Shown here: in pieces, positions 19,608 through 29,183 of the stretch
Layout of the letters: each line of letters starts with the position of its first letter
How positions within the stretch are numbered: position 1 is the stretch's first letter
NCBI GenBank assembly: GCA_006503475.1
Contig: RSEH01000172.1
Coordinates: forward strand, 1-64,000
Reading direction: 5' to 3'
DNA length: 64,000 nt
Source of the DNA: Stentor roeselii
Taxonomy: Eukaryota; Ciliophora; Heterotrichea; Heterotrichida; Stentoridae
Notes under the pieces: generated by a model
Seen by the model: the letters and a program-made list of their open reading frames with translations, nothing else
Databases searched by the model: none
What the model was told of the DNA's origin: nothing
Program-made: the position numbers and the translations under genes

Positions 19608-21974
19608 TCAATTTATCTTTTCAGTTGACTGATACTTGCTGCTCCGTTTTATAACAACACTCATATCAAAGTGGTTTCTGATCGAGTCTCCTTCACTATT
19701 CGACTCATACCCAGGGTCAATTCCATCTAAAAACGCTCCAAGATTAATATTAGCATTAATCCTGTTTTCCAGTCTTATCGAAGGTTTCTTACTTTTCAAA
19801 ACACTTTTATCAAAAATCATATTTTTCCGAGGTTTCAACGCATAAAGTCCCCGTGAGTAGGAAAATTTTGAGATATTTTCTCGTGGCTTGCTCAGAGGTT
19901 TCACTGTTTTTTTCTCTGGTTCGACTGGCCTTTTAGTGCTTTCTGCTCGGTACTTGAACTTGGACCTGTTGTCAGTAGAAGCCCTGGAAAAGTACTTGGC
20001 GAGAGTGCTCTTTGCCTGGCCTTCAATTTCTTCAGCTTTTTTTGACTGTCGGGTGTTAACTTTAGGTGCTTGTGAATGACTGTTTCTCTTGCAGAAGGCA
20101 GGGTTTAATACCATTTTACTCACTTGTTTCATGATATTTAAAATCTTTTGATTCACTTTTTCTTCCTGCTCTTCTTTATCTGAATCACTGTTCGACCCAC
20201 CTGAGTCACTTTGGTCTTCATCTTTAATTTCACTTCGAATGACTTCTAAAATATCTTCCATTGTGCGTTTTTTTTCACTTTCTTTGATAAAAACTTTGTT
20301 TTTTCGACGCATCTCAGCTCGAAGTTCCTTTTGTCTGATCTCGTCATTGCGTAAGTCGATGAACTGAAGAACTGAAATTAAAATAGTGCTGCCTATTGAT
20401 AGAAGAATTGACTGGTCAAATGCCACTGTCACCCGATCTGAGTTAAAATAACCGTAAGCGGATGCTTCGATTGTGTAGCTGTATGGAAGGCACTGCTCTT
20501 TTGAAATCACTAGTCTTGCTGCTTTGCGCTTTGACCAGTCGTTACGAAATTTGCAGGAATAATATCGAAAGATTTCGGAGTTCTCGCTTAATAGCTTGGG
20601 AATCACTCGGATCTTACAATGGAATTCTGAGTGAAGGGGAAAGTAAGGACCGTAGAAAAATACTCCTTTTTTCTTGCTGTGGGAGTGGAAGTCGAGGTAG
20701 GTTAGAATGTCTTTGGTTGATTGGATCTGGGATTTTAAGTTGAAGATCTCTGGATGTAAACGACTGTCAGGTGTCTGGAACTGACGGTTCAGGTCTTGCC
20801 CATTGATAGAGCATCTAGAATTTCCTAAGATGACTCCATCCGGGTTAAGCATAGGAATAATTTTGAAAACACAGAAATTTCTCAATCGAACCGCATCATT
20901 ATTTTCCGAAATAATAAAATCAATAAAACCTTGCATCATCCAAGATCCATGAGTTTCTCCAGGATGAACCCTAGCAGTAGCAAAAATGACTTCTTTTTTC
21001 TCATAATTATCAAAGTTCGTGACAGTTAACATGGGAACCTCAACTCCACTAAGAGATTTACACATGACTTCCCTTCTAACACATGAAAACATTTCAACAC
21101 TTTCCAAATATTTCAACAAATCAGAGTAAGTATAAGGCAAAGAATAAGCAAACAACAAACTTTCCCCAGCAGGGAACAAAAAAGTGAAAGTTAAGCAAAA
21201 ATAAGGTCTTCGATTTTCAAGGTTTTTATTAATTTTCGAGTACCCGTACTTTACCTTGTCACATAAATAATGCCAACCCTTTTCCGGTGAATTTTCTCTA
21301 AAAATCCAAGGTTGTTGCCCTTGGGAGTAAAGACTGTCCTGTTTACAGAAGTTAACGATATTCATTTTTACGTGTTTTTCGCAGGAATTATTAGAAACTT
21401 TGAAGTAAAACCATTGATTCCGCCCGTAGGTGTTTGAATCGTTTCTGAGGTAAAGGTCGTATTCGAGGTCTTTTACTTTTGTTACTTTGTCTAAATTTCC
21501 TGATTCAAATTTGGAGTTAAAAACTAAGACATCGTCGTCCAGGTCAACTTTCATTCCGATGAATGGCCGGGTGTCTTTCTTGGAGGACTTTTTTTTTACT
21601 ATTCGGTAGGCTTGCTTCACTGGCTGACTCACTGAGAAAGGATAACTTGAACTACCTGAAAATGCATCGTGAAGCTCGAGGGAGTCTTCTGGGCGGAAAC
21701 CGTAGTAAATGCAACCTTTTGTTGGAATGCTTTCCATGGTAAAGTTGATAGGTATAGGTCCTCCATTAATCAAACTTTTAGGTTTCCAACCAAACAGCAT
21801 ATCAGGTTCAAGACTGATTCCACTTTGAACAAGTGGTATGAACTGAATAATTTCCGACTTTTTCAATTCACTCTGAACCACCACAGAAGACGACGAGCTC
21901 TGACTCCTGCCAGGATCAAAAACGACTCGATTTTCGTGGTCTTCTTCAAATCCTGAATCTTCACTATTATTCAT
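19608..21974 (-). CDS. Cytosolic carboxypeptidase (M14, CCP/AGBL), tubulin deglutamylase family
   Basis: This 788-residue protein belongs to the CCP family, zinc carboxypeptidases that remove glutamates from tubulin tails. A CCP N-domain occupies about 120-290 (YDLYLRNDSNTYGRNQWFYF). The M14 catalytic domain has ARVHPGETHGSW with zinc ligands H337 and E340, NPDGV, the substrate-binding NR pair in GQDLNRQ, zinc ligand H430 in DFHSHS, and the catalytic Glu at about 503 (YTIEAS). The tail from about 560 is charged and disordered. The first in-frame ATG is at 21974. The divergent C2-like gene begins 13 nt away. The gene for LRRC49, on the opposing (glutamylating) side, lies 1 kb off. Confidence 0.92.
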   Translation of the reverse strand: MNNSEDSGFEEDHENRVVFDPGRSQSSSSSVVVQSELKKSEIIQFIPLVQSGISLEPDMLFGWKPKSLINGGPIPINFTMESIPTKGCIYYGFRPEDSLELHDAFSGSSSYPFSVSQPVKQAYRIVKKKSSKKDTRPFIGMKVDLDDDVLVFNSKFESGNLDKVTKVKDLEYDLYLRNDSNTYGRNQWFYFKVSNNSCEKHVKMNIVNFCKQDSLYSQGQQPWIFRENSPEKGWHYLCDKVKYGYSKINKNLENRRPYFCLTFTFLFPAGESLLFAYSLPYTYSDLLKYLESVEMFSCVRREVMCKSLSGVEVPMLTVTNFDNYEKKEVIFATARVHPGETHGSWMMQGFIDFIISENNDAVRLRNFCVFKIIPMLNPDGVILGNSRCSINGQDLNRQFQTPDSRLHPEIFNLKSQIQSTKDILTYLDFHSHSKKKGVFFYGPYFPLHSEFHCKIRVIPKLLSENSEIFRYYSCKFRNDWSKRKAARLVISKEQCLPYSYTIEASAYGYFNSDRVTVAFDQSILLSIGSTILISVLQFIDLRNDEIRQKELRAEMRRKNKVFIKESEKKRTMEDILEVIRSEIKDEDQSDSGGSNSDSDKEEQEEKVNQKILNIMKQVSKMVLNPAFCKRNSHSQAPKVNTRQSKKAEEIEGQAKSTLAKYFSRASTDNRSKFKYRAESTKRPVEPEKKTVKPLSKPRENISKFSYSRGLYALKPRKNMIFDKSVLKSKKPSIRLENRINANINLGAFLDGIDPGYESNSEGDSIRNHFDMSVVIKRSSKYQSTEKIN

Positions 21975-21987
21975 ATTGTTTAATAAA
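21975..21987. promoter_or_regulatory. 13-nt gap between divergent start codons
   Basis: Only 13 bases (ATTGTTTAATAAA) separate the ATG of the carboxypeptidase gene (-) from the ATG of the C2-like gene (+). Promoter and 5' UTR elements must lie within the neighbouring coding sequence, unless one start is wrong. Confidence 0.6.
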
Positions 21988-22557
21988 ATGTTTCTAGCGA
22001 TACCTCCAGAACCTGCCAAAGGTATCCTGTTGACAGTCAGGATAATAAAAGTCTTACTTCCAGATCACGTAGCAAGTCATTCTCCATGTTTGACTATAAA
22101 AATCGGAGGCTTTACTTGGCAAGTTTACAAATCTCACGATTTTTCTCAATCAAGTCACTGGAACCAAAGCCACACTTTTGAATTACCAGAAACGCTTTCG
22201 ATGTATTTGGGAATTTCTTATAAGTCTGGATTGTTCAAAACTAAAGAGTACTGCAGTTGCACTGTTCATTCAGAGATTTTCTCGTCGAAAAAAGGAATCA
22301 GGTTCACTGAAATTGTGAATTCTAATGAAAAAGTTACAGTTGTTTGGGCTTTTTATACCGAGGAAAATAGGAAAGGACAGCAGCATGAGTTTCTGAAGTT
22401 AATTAATGAGATTGAAGCGGAAAGAGAGGAGGTCAAGTACTTTAAAAATAAGATCAAGGGGAAATTGATGAGGGTTAAGGAAAATAGCAGGAGTTATAAG
22501 GAACAGCTGAAGAACTTGCTTAACAACTTTGAAGGGGTTTTGGAATCTCATTGTTAG
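21988..22557 (+). CDS. C2-like domain plus coiled-coil protein
   Basis: This 189-residue protein starts at the ATG at 21988. Residues of about 12-125 have a beta-rich pattern resembling a C2 domain (ILLTVRIIKVLLPDH, then CLTIKIGGFTWQVYKS, HTFELPETLS and VTVVWAFYTEE). The Asp cluster of calcium-binding C2 domains is not evident, so membrane or protein binding without calcium is more likely. Residues 130-185 form a charged coiled coil. Small C2-plus-coil proteins are common at ciliary bases, but no ortholog is recognised. It is divergent from the CCP gene, and co-regulation is possible. Confidence 0.65.
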   Translation: MFLAIPPEPAKGILLTVRIIKVLLPDHVASHSPCLTIKIGGFTWQVYKSHDFSQSSHWNQSHTFELPETLSMYLGISYKSGLFKTKEYCSCTVHSEIFSSKKGIRFTEIVNSNEKVTVVWAFYTEENRKGQQHEFLKLINEIEAEREEVKYFKNKIKGKLMRVKENSRSYKEQLKNLLNNFEGVLESHC

Positions 22558-22993
22558 GAGTGGAAATAGTTATTTAATTAACAATTTAGATTGGTTTTAT
22601 ATGCGATTTGAGTAGTGTTCATTATTTATAGTCATTTTCTTAGGAAATTAAATTGTCAACTTGTACCTTCAAATAATGTAAAAAATTACGAAAATAAATC
22701 GATTAGTATCAGTTATTTTCATCTAAAAATCATGTAATTAAATCAATGCAAATTATCCATTCAACCTATTTAAAAACCTGAATAATTGAAATTAAATCTC
22801 AAAACTAAACTAAACATTCATAATCAACTTAATTAATAAATCCCAATAATTATAATCATCCAAATTCAACAAATGAAATATCCCAATAATAATAATAAAC
22901 CAAATTCAACAAAATAAAAATATCCAACAATTATAACATCTCAAATTCAAAAAATTAAAATATCCCAATAATTAAATACCCTTATCTATATAC
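22558..22993. other. Intergenic region between convergent genes
   Basis: This AT-rich spacer lies between the 3' ends of the C2-like gene and LRRC49. Its right half is occupied by the 40-nt degenerate tandem repeat listed separately. No gene is visible. Confidence 0.5.
22841..22980. repeat. Degenerate ~40-nt tandem repeat, about 3.5 copies
   Basis: Units start at 22841, 22881, 22921 and about 22963. Each has the order TCCCAATAAT, an AT stretch, then CCAAATTCAACAAA. The third unit is more diverged and 42 nt long. It lies in the 3' flank of the LRRC49 gene and encodes nothing evident. Confidence 0.75.
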
Positions 22994-24898
22994 TCAACAT
23001 TTTTTAGCAACCATCAAAATAGCATCATCAGTAATAATCTTCGGAACCGACAATTCCAAAGTGCAAGCCTTGACAGTATCCTCAACGACCCGATCCCAGC
23101 TTTTTCCAAGACACTCAATTTTCTGCACAACACCTAAAGAGAAACTAATGATTTTTTGAACGTAGTTAATAGAAAAAGCTAGATTGTTTTTAGCAGTGAT
23201 TCTAAATTGTTTTTGAGCTTCTTTATCCTCATGTTCATGAGTAACTTTCTGTTTATTTATTACTAGAAGATTTGTTGAGCAAAGGATTTTATCAAAATTG
23301 TGGAACTCTTCCCTTGCTTTGGTCTTGTCACTTTCTGTCACTTTTATGTTGTTGACTTCTGTTAAACTGGGAAATCGATAAACTATGAAACTTCTGCAAA
23401 GGACTGTATGGTTCACGTCGTTATTTTCTATGACGAGAGATGTCAGATATTGAAGACATTCCAGTTTACTTAGCTGGATAAATGAGTGTAGGTTATTATC
23501 GGATAAAACAACTTTGGTTAAGTGTTGGAACTTTTTTAGTTTAGCGACAGCCAAATTCTGTGAAATCAAATCAAACTTGGTAAACTGGCAAAAAACCTGA
23601 GAAACAGTTTCCTGAAACTCATTTTTCGCAATAACTTCCAAAGCATTTCCATAAATAAACAAATTGGAATCCCCTTCAATCTCCGCATGTCCTGACTGCA
23701 CAATACACTCATTATTGAGTTCTTTCCTCCTTCTAAAATAATTAAGTCCTTTCGTTCTAAGTCTTTCAATTTCCATTTTCCATTCCTGTGCAATTACTTT
23801 GATTAAGTTCTCAGGATGATTATTTTCTTCTTTCACGATTTTCGGAGTGACAGCTTTAAACTCCTCATTAATTTTCATATCTTCAGTGACTTTTTTCAAG
23901 TCCAAATGAACCAACTGAGGAATTTTCATTAAAACTCTATTCAAATACCCAGGAAGTAACTGAATCGGGTTTCCATCAAGTGCAAGTTCCGTCATCGCCG
24001 AGCAATTCGAAAGACAATCAAGACATTCAAACCTTTCCAGCCTGTTATTCGATAAAAACACTCTTTGAAGTTTAGGTAAAAAGTTAAGCACTTTAACACT
24101 TTCAATAGAATTCCTTCTTAAATTCAATTCAGTAAGTGCCTGCAAGCCTTCAAGTCCATCAACAACAAGAATCAAGTTATTCGCAAGATTTAACACCCTG
24201 AGTTCATTCAAATGTCCTAAATTTTCAATTTTACTGATGCGGTTGCTATGCAAGTCCAAAACATCCAACTTAGCCAAAGGGTTCAAATTTTTAATCTTTT
24301 CAATTTGGTTCTTTCCAAGCATTAAAACCCTTAAAGTAGGAACCGTATGCAAGCCGTTGATTTCTTTGATCTGGTTGCTATACAAGTCCAAAAAGATCAG
24401 ATTAGGCAAAGAAAGCAAATTTTCGATCTTGCCTATGAAGTTGTGCTGATAGTTTAACAGACGTAACTTCTCCTCTCCTTCTAAAAGTGGCATCTGGGTC
24501 AGTTCTCGTCGGTCAAGGTTCAGTCTTTCAGGGTTCGAGTTCCTTTCACTGGGCTTGCGGTAAACAACTAGCACCCCGGGCAGTCCTGGCAATTCCGCGA
24601 AAATGATTTTGTCGTCGTTTTCCACCCTGCGAATGATGGCTCGCTTCAAGAGGTATTGATATCGCTCGTCTGACTCGTTTGAGTTCAGCTTGCTTGGGTC
24701 GTACTTCACGGGACCTGGCGCTATTGGAAGCTTCTTCACTCCGATGTTTAATGACTTGCCTTGAGGCATCAGGTCTGGAGCTTGGGACTGTCTAATTAAA
24801 AAGTACTGCTTTCGAAGAGATGATGGACCTCCTGGCTCTGATTGAGAACGAACACCTGGCTTTACGAAGAAGGAAGCAAGCTTTGCTGCTGGTTTCAT
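22994..24898 (-). CDS. LRRC49: LRRC49 homologue, tubulin polyglutamylase complex subunit
   Basis: This 634-residue protein aligns along its length with animal LRRC49. The pre-LRR motif is RLNLDRRELTQMPLLEGE, and the first repeat is LRLLNYQHNFIGKIENL. About seven SDS22-type leucine-rich repeats (about 145-300) follow, with LDLYSNQIKEI, LMLGKNQIEKI, LDLHSNRISKI and LNLANNL. Then come the LRR cap, an RQW-like segment (AQEWKMEIERLR) and a C-terminal region with a GNALE block. In animals LRRC49 is part of the TTLL1 tubulin polyglutamylase complex that targets the enzyme to microtubules and basal bodies. The upstream flank carries telomere-like repeats. Confidence 0.88.
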   Translation of the reverse strand: MKPAAKLASFFVKPGVRSQSEPGGPSSLRKQYFLIRQSQAPDLMPQGKSLNIGVKKLPIAPGPVKYDPSKLNSNESDERYQYLLKRAIIRRVENDDKIIFAELPGLPGVLVVYRKPSERNSNPERLNLDRRELTQMPLLEGEEKLRLLNYQHNFIGKIENLLSLPNLIFLDLYSNQIKEINGLHTVPTLRVLMLGKNQIEKIKNLNPLAKLDVLDLHSNRISKIENLGHLNELRVLNLANNLILVVDGLEGLQALTELNLRRNSIESVKVLNFLPKLQRVFLSNNRLERFECLDCLSNCSAMTELALDGNPIQLLPGYLNRVLMKIPQLVHLDLKKVTEDMKINEEFKAVTPKIVKEENNHPENLIKVIAQEWKMEIERLRTKGLNYFRRRKELNNECIVQSGHAEIEGDSNLFIYGNALEVIAKNEFQETVSQVFCQFTKFDLISQNLAVAKLKKFQHLTKVVLSDNNLHSFIQLSKLECLQYLTSLVIENNDVNHTVLCRSFIVYRFPSLTEVNNIKVTESDKTKAREEFHNFDKILCSTNLLVINKQKVTHEHEDKEAQKQFRITAKNNLAFSINYVQKIISFSLGVVQKIECLGKSWDRVVEDTVKACTLELSVPKIITDDAILMVAKKC

Positions 24899-25222
24899 TA
24901 TTTAGAATTTGGAGATGTTTGAATTTGAATGAAGGAGTTGATTTTTTAAGTAGATTGGGTATGGGGGGAAAAGGGGTTGAGGGGTTTAGGGTGTTAGGGT
25001 GTTAGGGGGTTTTGGGGATTGGTTTCGGTTGGATGGAGAGGGTTTGGAAGTTGATGATTGGAGATTGAAGAAGGGATGATTTTGAGGTGAGGTTGAAAGT
25101 GGTTTTATAGTTCTTATGTATTATGTTTATTATAATAGTTCATAATTGTTATTTTTATAATTTTGGTAAGTCAAGCATGAAAATAAATATTACTAGTGCT
25201 AGAAATGCTAAGCCCTCATAAT
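24899..25222. other. Intergenic region, G-rich on + strand
   Basis: This is the upstream region of the LRRC49 gene and 3' flank of the zinc-finger gene. About 24940-25060 is strongly G-rich on the + strand, with G runs capable of quadruplex formation. It contains a short telomere-like tract. Confidence 0.55.
24986..25007 (+). repeat. Telomere-like TGTTAGGG tract
   Basis: The tract has two perfect TGTTAGGG octamers (24992-24999, 25000-25007) preceded by TTAGGG (24986-24991) and followed by further G runs. The complement is CCCTAACA, which I recall as the heterotrich telomere unit. It sits about 90 nt upstream of the LRRC49 start. Confidence 0.7.
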
Positions 25223-25624
25223 TTATTTAGTTAAGTCTAAGTCTTTGAATAAAGACGGTAACTTTGTAAAATCCTTCTGTTCAGTAATTGGTGGTAAAGA
25301 AACACTCTCTCTTTTTAAAGGCCTGCTAGGCACTTTAATAGGCAGTTTTTTTTCTGTATCGAGAGCCAATATGACTAGCTTAATGAAGTGCTTGAAGTCG
25401 TCGATTAACAAGGTTTGGTTTTCGTCATTTTTGGAATGAATGATTTTGTGGCTTGACAACTGACTTGCGTGTTTGTAAGAGCTGTCGCAGCCAGGATAAG
25501 TGCAGCAGTAGGGCTTGTCACCTGAGTGGATGTTTAGATGCTGCCTAAGATTCTGTTTCGATGAGAGTTTTTTTTGGCAAATGTTGCACACGTTGAGATT
25601 CCTTGCTGTAAAAGCTGGTTCCAT
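25223..25624 (-). CDS. C2H2 zinc-finger protein, two fingers
   Basis: This 133-residue protein starts at the ATG at 25624. Finger 1 uses C13, C16, H29 and H33. The linker HSGDKPY is close to the classic TGEKPY type. Finger 2 uses C41, C46, H59 and H63. Two fingers joined by this linker usually bind DNA, so a small transcription factor is likely. The remaining 70 residues are helical then basic, ending in a Leu/Lys-rich tail. C2H2 proteins are sparse in ciliates compared with animals. No specific ortholog is assigned. Confidence 0.85.
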   Translation of the reverse strand: MEPAFTARNLNVCNICQKKLSSKQNLRQHLNIHSGDKPYCCTYPGCDSSYKHASQLSSHKIIHSKNDENQTLLIDDFKHFIKLVILALDTEKKLPIKVPSRPLKRESVSLPPITEQKDFTKLPSLFKDLDLTK

Positions 25625-26066
25625 ATTTAGATTACCTAATTTTAAGTGAATTAGAATCACTTTTTATTGAGAAAGCTTCAGCTAAATGTAAATTTGTTAG
25701 TATTTCCAAAAATATGAGCTAAGAAAACCCTATTATAAAAGTTTAAGGATTTGTTTTAATTAAGCATTCAAAGATACTTCCATTAATTGAAAATTTACCA
25801 GACACCTCCGAATTGCTTTCATGATTCCAGAATTAAAGATTACTTATTTATATCCTCGAAAACTCTAATCTATGCTAAATATATTCGATAATCGCCTACT
25901 TAAGTAATGTGAATACCCAACAATTAATTCCAAACTTTGATAATCTTCCAGATTTCATTCATTACTCAAATGAAAGACCAGTAGTAAAAGTTACACAATC
26001 CACCATTTATCCAACAAATAAATCAATTATCTAAAAGAATTCATTAATTTATTACATACCTGCTGT
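25625..26066. other. Intergenic spacer
   Basis: This AT-rich spacer of about 440 nt lies between two minus-strand genes and is expected to hold the promoter of the zinc-finger gene. No other feature is visible. Confidence 0.4.
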
Positions 26067-26822
26067 CTAAAAAACCTGACACTTGCTACAAGCCTGTTCA
26101 GAAGCTTCTGATTTTCTACCTTTTCCTTCAGCGACACTATTCAATACAGATCTTCCATTCAATCTATCCAGGCACTTTGGACAAAATAATAAATTTACCT
26201 TCTCTTGACTTATACTGTTACTTGCCTGGTCTTTTAAGGTCTTAATCGAAGTTTCAAGTTCTCTTATTTTTGTATGAAGTTGATTAACGTCCATTTGAGT
26301 TGCACTTACTTCTGACTTTACTTGAGCGAGTTTTTCATTCTCAGCAGCGAAATTTTTAGTGGAATTATCGATGGCCGCTTTTAAATTCGCCAGCATGTCA
26401 ATGTTGTTTTCTTTCAAATACTGTTCTTTTCGGATTTCTTCGAGTTTCAGGTCGTTTTTCGTGTTGTTGACGATTTCGAAATTTTCGTATTTTTGTTCTA
26501 GTTCTTTTATTCGCTGTTTATCTTGGAGAGCTTCATTGAATGCTTCAGAGTTTTTTTCTTCGACACTTTGAAGTTTTTCTAAGATTTGTTTTTTTTCTTT
26601 TTGGTTTTCTTGGTCGATTTGTTCTCTGATTTCGGCGTAGTTGCACTTGTCACAGATTTTTATCTTTTTTAGATTTTTTACTCGGGCACACATGTGGTAT
26701 TTGCAGGCAGGCTGAGCACATCTTTCACAAATATTGCTACTTCTCTGATCACACCTATCAGCATTACAATATTTTCCCTTTCCCTTAGCAAGTGCCTGTT
26801 TAATCGTGAGTCCTCTTTCCAT
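26067..26822 (-). CDS. Zinc-binding coiled-coil protein ending in CQVF
   Basis: This 251-residue protein starts at the ATG at 26822. The first 60 residues hold a Cys/His-rich module (CNADRC, then CERCAQPACKYHMC, then CDKC) similar in spacing to B-box or FYVE-like double zinc sites. Residues 65-205 form a coiled coil. Near the end CPKC and CSKC form another possible zinc site. The last four residues are CQVF, a CaaX-like box with X = Phe, though its Cys could equally be a zinc ligand. It is divergent from the SFI1-like gene, with only 35 nt between starts. Function is unknown; a TRIM-like or membrane-tethering scaffold is possible. Confidence 0.7.
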   Translation of the reverse strand: MERGLTIKQALAKGKGKYCNADRCDQRSSNICERCAQPACKYHMCARVKNLKKIKICDKCNYAEIREQIDQENQKEKKQILEKLQSVEEKNSEAFNEALQDKQRIKELEQKYENFEIVNNTKNDLKLEEIRKEQYLKENNIDMLANLKAAIDNSTKNFAAENEKLAQVKSEVSATQMDVNQLHTKIRELETSIKTLKDQASNSISQEKVNLLFCPKCLDRLNGRSVLNSVAEGKGRKSEASEQACSKCQVF

Positions 26823-26857
26823 CACTTTATATTAAAATCAAACCCAAAATCCTAATA

Positions 26858-29173
26858 ATGAGTTTAATCAAATCATCCCGGAACTCAAAAGACAATCAAG
26901 CCGACTTTCACTTGAAACTCTGCCTCGAGTCAAAAGCCTTTTTAGCGTAATCCTTAAAAAGCTTAAAAAAGTACTCAACTGCTCACAAAAACAAGTTCCT
27001 TTACTACCACCTTGCCCAACAGTTCTACTCAGCCCGGCTTTGCACTAAAATTTTTTCATCATTTACGCGAAACTCTCGACAAAACTTCGGAATTTATCGA
27101 CTCAGTTCAGTTCTACACCTTAAAGTAAAGGAAAAGTTTCAAGATTTTGCGAATTCTGCTTTAAAATACCAGCCTCTCATTACTTTTTATTCAGAACATC
27201 GTGATTTTAGCTTTGTTGATAAAGATTTTTCTGATGTTTTAACGAATTTCGTGGAATTGATGGAAAAGAAAGCGAAATTAGATGGATTTAGGAAAATTAG
27301 GAGGTATTTTGAAGGGCTTAGCACTTCCAGGGCTTTACAGAGGACTTATTCTAGCTACTCTGAGGGAATAGCTGAAAAAACTGAGAGTATTAGCAGGAGA
27401 ATTAGTGGAATTGTGGGGAAACTCACTCAAAGAAGCAGGATTCAGAAGGAAATCAAAGAAAAAGAAGAGAAAATGTTAGTTCCTAAGTTGAAAATATCGA
27501 AAATTATTATGAAAGACCCGAAAAAGAAAAAAGAATTCATCATTGAAAATCGGTGCAAGGAATTGCTTGACGACATGAATGATATCAACGAGTCAGAAGT
27601 CAAAAGAAAAGTCATAAAAGGCTGGAAAAAGTTCATTTTCTTCAGAAAAGAAAAAAAACTAAAAATCATATCACTTCAAAAAATCCGTTTTTTGAGATTT
27701 TCTAAAAATTTTTTCATGAAAACCTGGGCTTGGGTTAAAGAAAAACAGCTTCTTAAAGCTAAAAAGCAGGTCGCTTTAAGTTTTTTAGCAGTAAACTACC
27801 TGAGAAAGGGAATGATTGCTCTTCATTCCTTTAAAGTGAAGCAAATTGAAAGAAAATCTCTAATAACAAGAAAATTTCAAATCTTTCAAACCAAAATTTT
27901 CAAGGCCTGGAAGATTTTCATTCGAAATTTCAATCAAAAAAGAGAAAAAATTCTTAAATCTCGCCATTTTTATGAATCAAAACAACTAGGAAAGTATTTC
28001 AAGTCGTTAAAAGTACGAGCAAAAGAAATTCAATTATCAAAAAACCAAGACGAGCTGGTGAGAGTCTTTCGCGAGGACAAACTCCTTCGTTCAACCTTCG
28101 ATCTCCTAAAAAAAGGCTGTGCACTTCTTTCAAGGATTCGAAAATCATCAGAAAAAGCCGAAACCCTTTACAATAAAAAACTTTCCCTAAACTTTCTTCA
28201 AATCTTGAAAGCTGGTTGTTTACTATCCCTGAAGCATCACCATATAAAAACTTTATCTTTTCTTCACTTTTCAAGTAAAAACAAGCAAAAGTTTCTATCA
28301 AAACTTAAAAGTCAAGTCGAAGCTCGTCATGAACTCGAGTCGCAGATTCAAAAAGCTGAAGAGTTTCGATTCGATCGACTGACCCGCAAACCTTTGTTGA
28401 ACTGGTTTCTTTTTACTCAGAATAATCAAACTAACCAGGTAGAAAATTATAAAAGTTTCCTCATTCACTGCAAAAGTCTCATTGAAAAAGCTTTTTATGG
28501 ATGGAAAAAACAGTTTCCGAAAGAAAGATATAAAAGGTTGAGAACTTTAAGACTTCAGAATAAAATTGAATGGAATATTGTTGATAGCCTTTTTTGTGAC
28601 TGGCTTAAACTCACTGTGCAAAGAGTTCAGTTCTCGAATAGTCTTGTGAAGAAAAAAAAATTGAAAGTTCTGAAAAAATATTTTTTAGGTTTAAAAAGTT
28701 TTTACTTGAAAAAAAGAGAAAAAAACGATTTTCGATGGGAAAAAATTCAAAAAATCATGATAAAAAAACAGAAGAAGTACTTTCAAGCTTTAAAGAGTTA
28801 CTTTTTTATGAGAATGAAAAAAAACCTAGAAAAAACCAACGCGGTTCATGTGTATATTGGGAAGATCTTTAAGAAATGGAATAAATTAGGGAAAATCAAG
28901 GCGTATTTAAAGTACCTGTCAAGTTACCACTACGCCAAGTATTTATTCCAAAGATGGAAAAACTATTCCTACTCTGTTATTAAACTAAACTACGCACAAG
29001 AGCATCACGAGCTGAAACTAATGAAAAAAACTCTTCTTTTCTTCAAACAAACCCTTTTGAAGGCGAAAGATCTGGAGGTCAAGCTAAACAGCTACCTTTA
29101 CTACAAAGACCTGAAAGTAGCAGGAGCCTGTCTTGATAAATGGCTTGTTAGTCTTTCATCTCTTTCTAATTAG
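26858..29173 (+). CDS. SFI1-like centrin-binding repeat protein, one 15-nt intron
   Basis: With the intron at 26947-26961 removed the protein has 766 residues. It is very basic and helical, with recurring aromatic/Trp motifs at irregular 20-40 residue spacing: FKAWKIFIRNF, FYGWKKQF, FCDWLKLTV, FKKWNKLGK, FQRWKNYSY and LDKWLVSL. This A-x-x-x-W pattern with hydrophobic and Lys flanks is that of SFI1 repeats, each of which binds a centrin. Ciliates use such proteins in basal bodies and contractile centrin lattices. A centrin gene lies at 56045. The first exon (30 codons) is recovered only by splicing. Repeat number is uncertain by eye. Confidence 0.78.
26947..26961 (+). other. 15-nt spliceosomal intron
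   Basis: The sequence GTAATCCTTAAAAAG has GT-AG ends and an A at position 10. It joins a 30-codon first exon starting at 26858 to the long frame that runs to 29173. Retention gives GCG TAA. Confidence 0.93.
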
Positions 29174-29183
29174 AATTTTTAAT

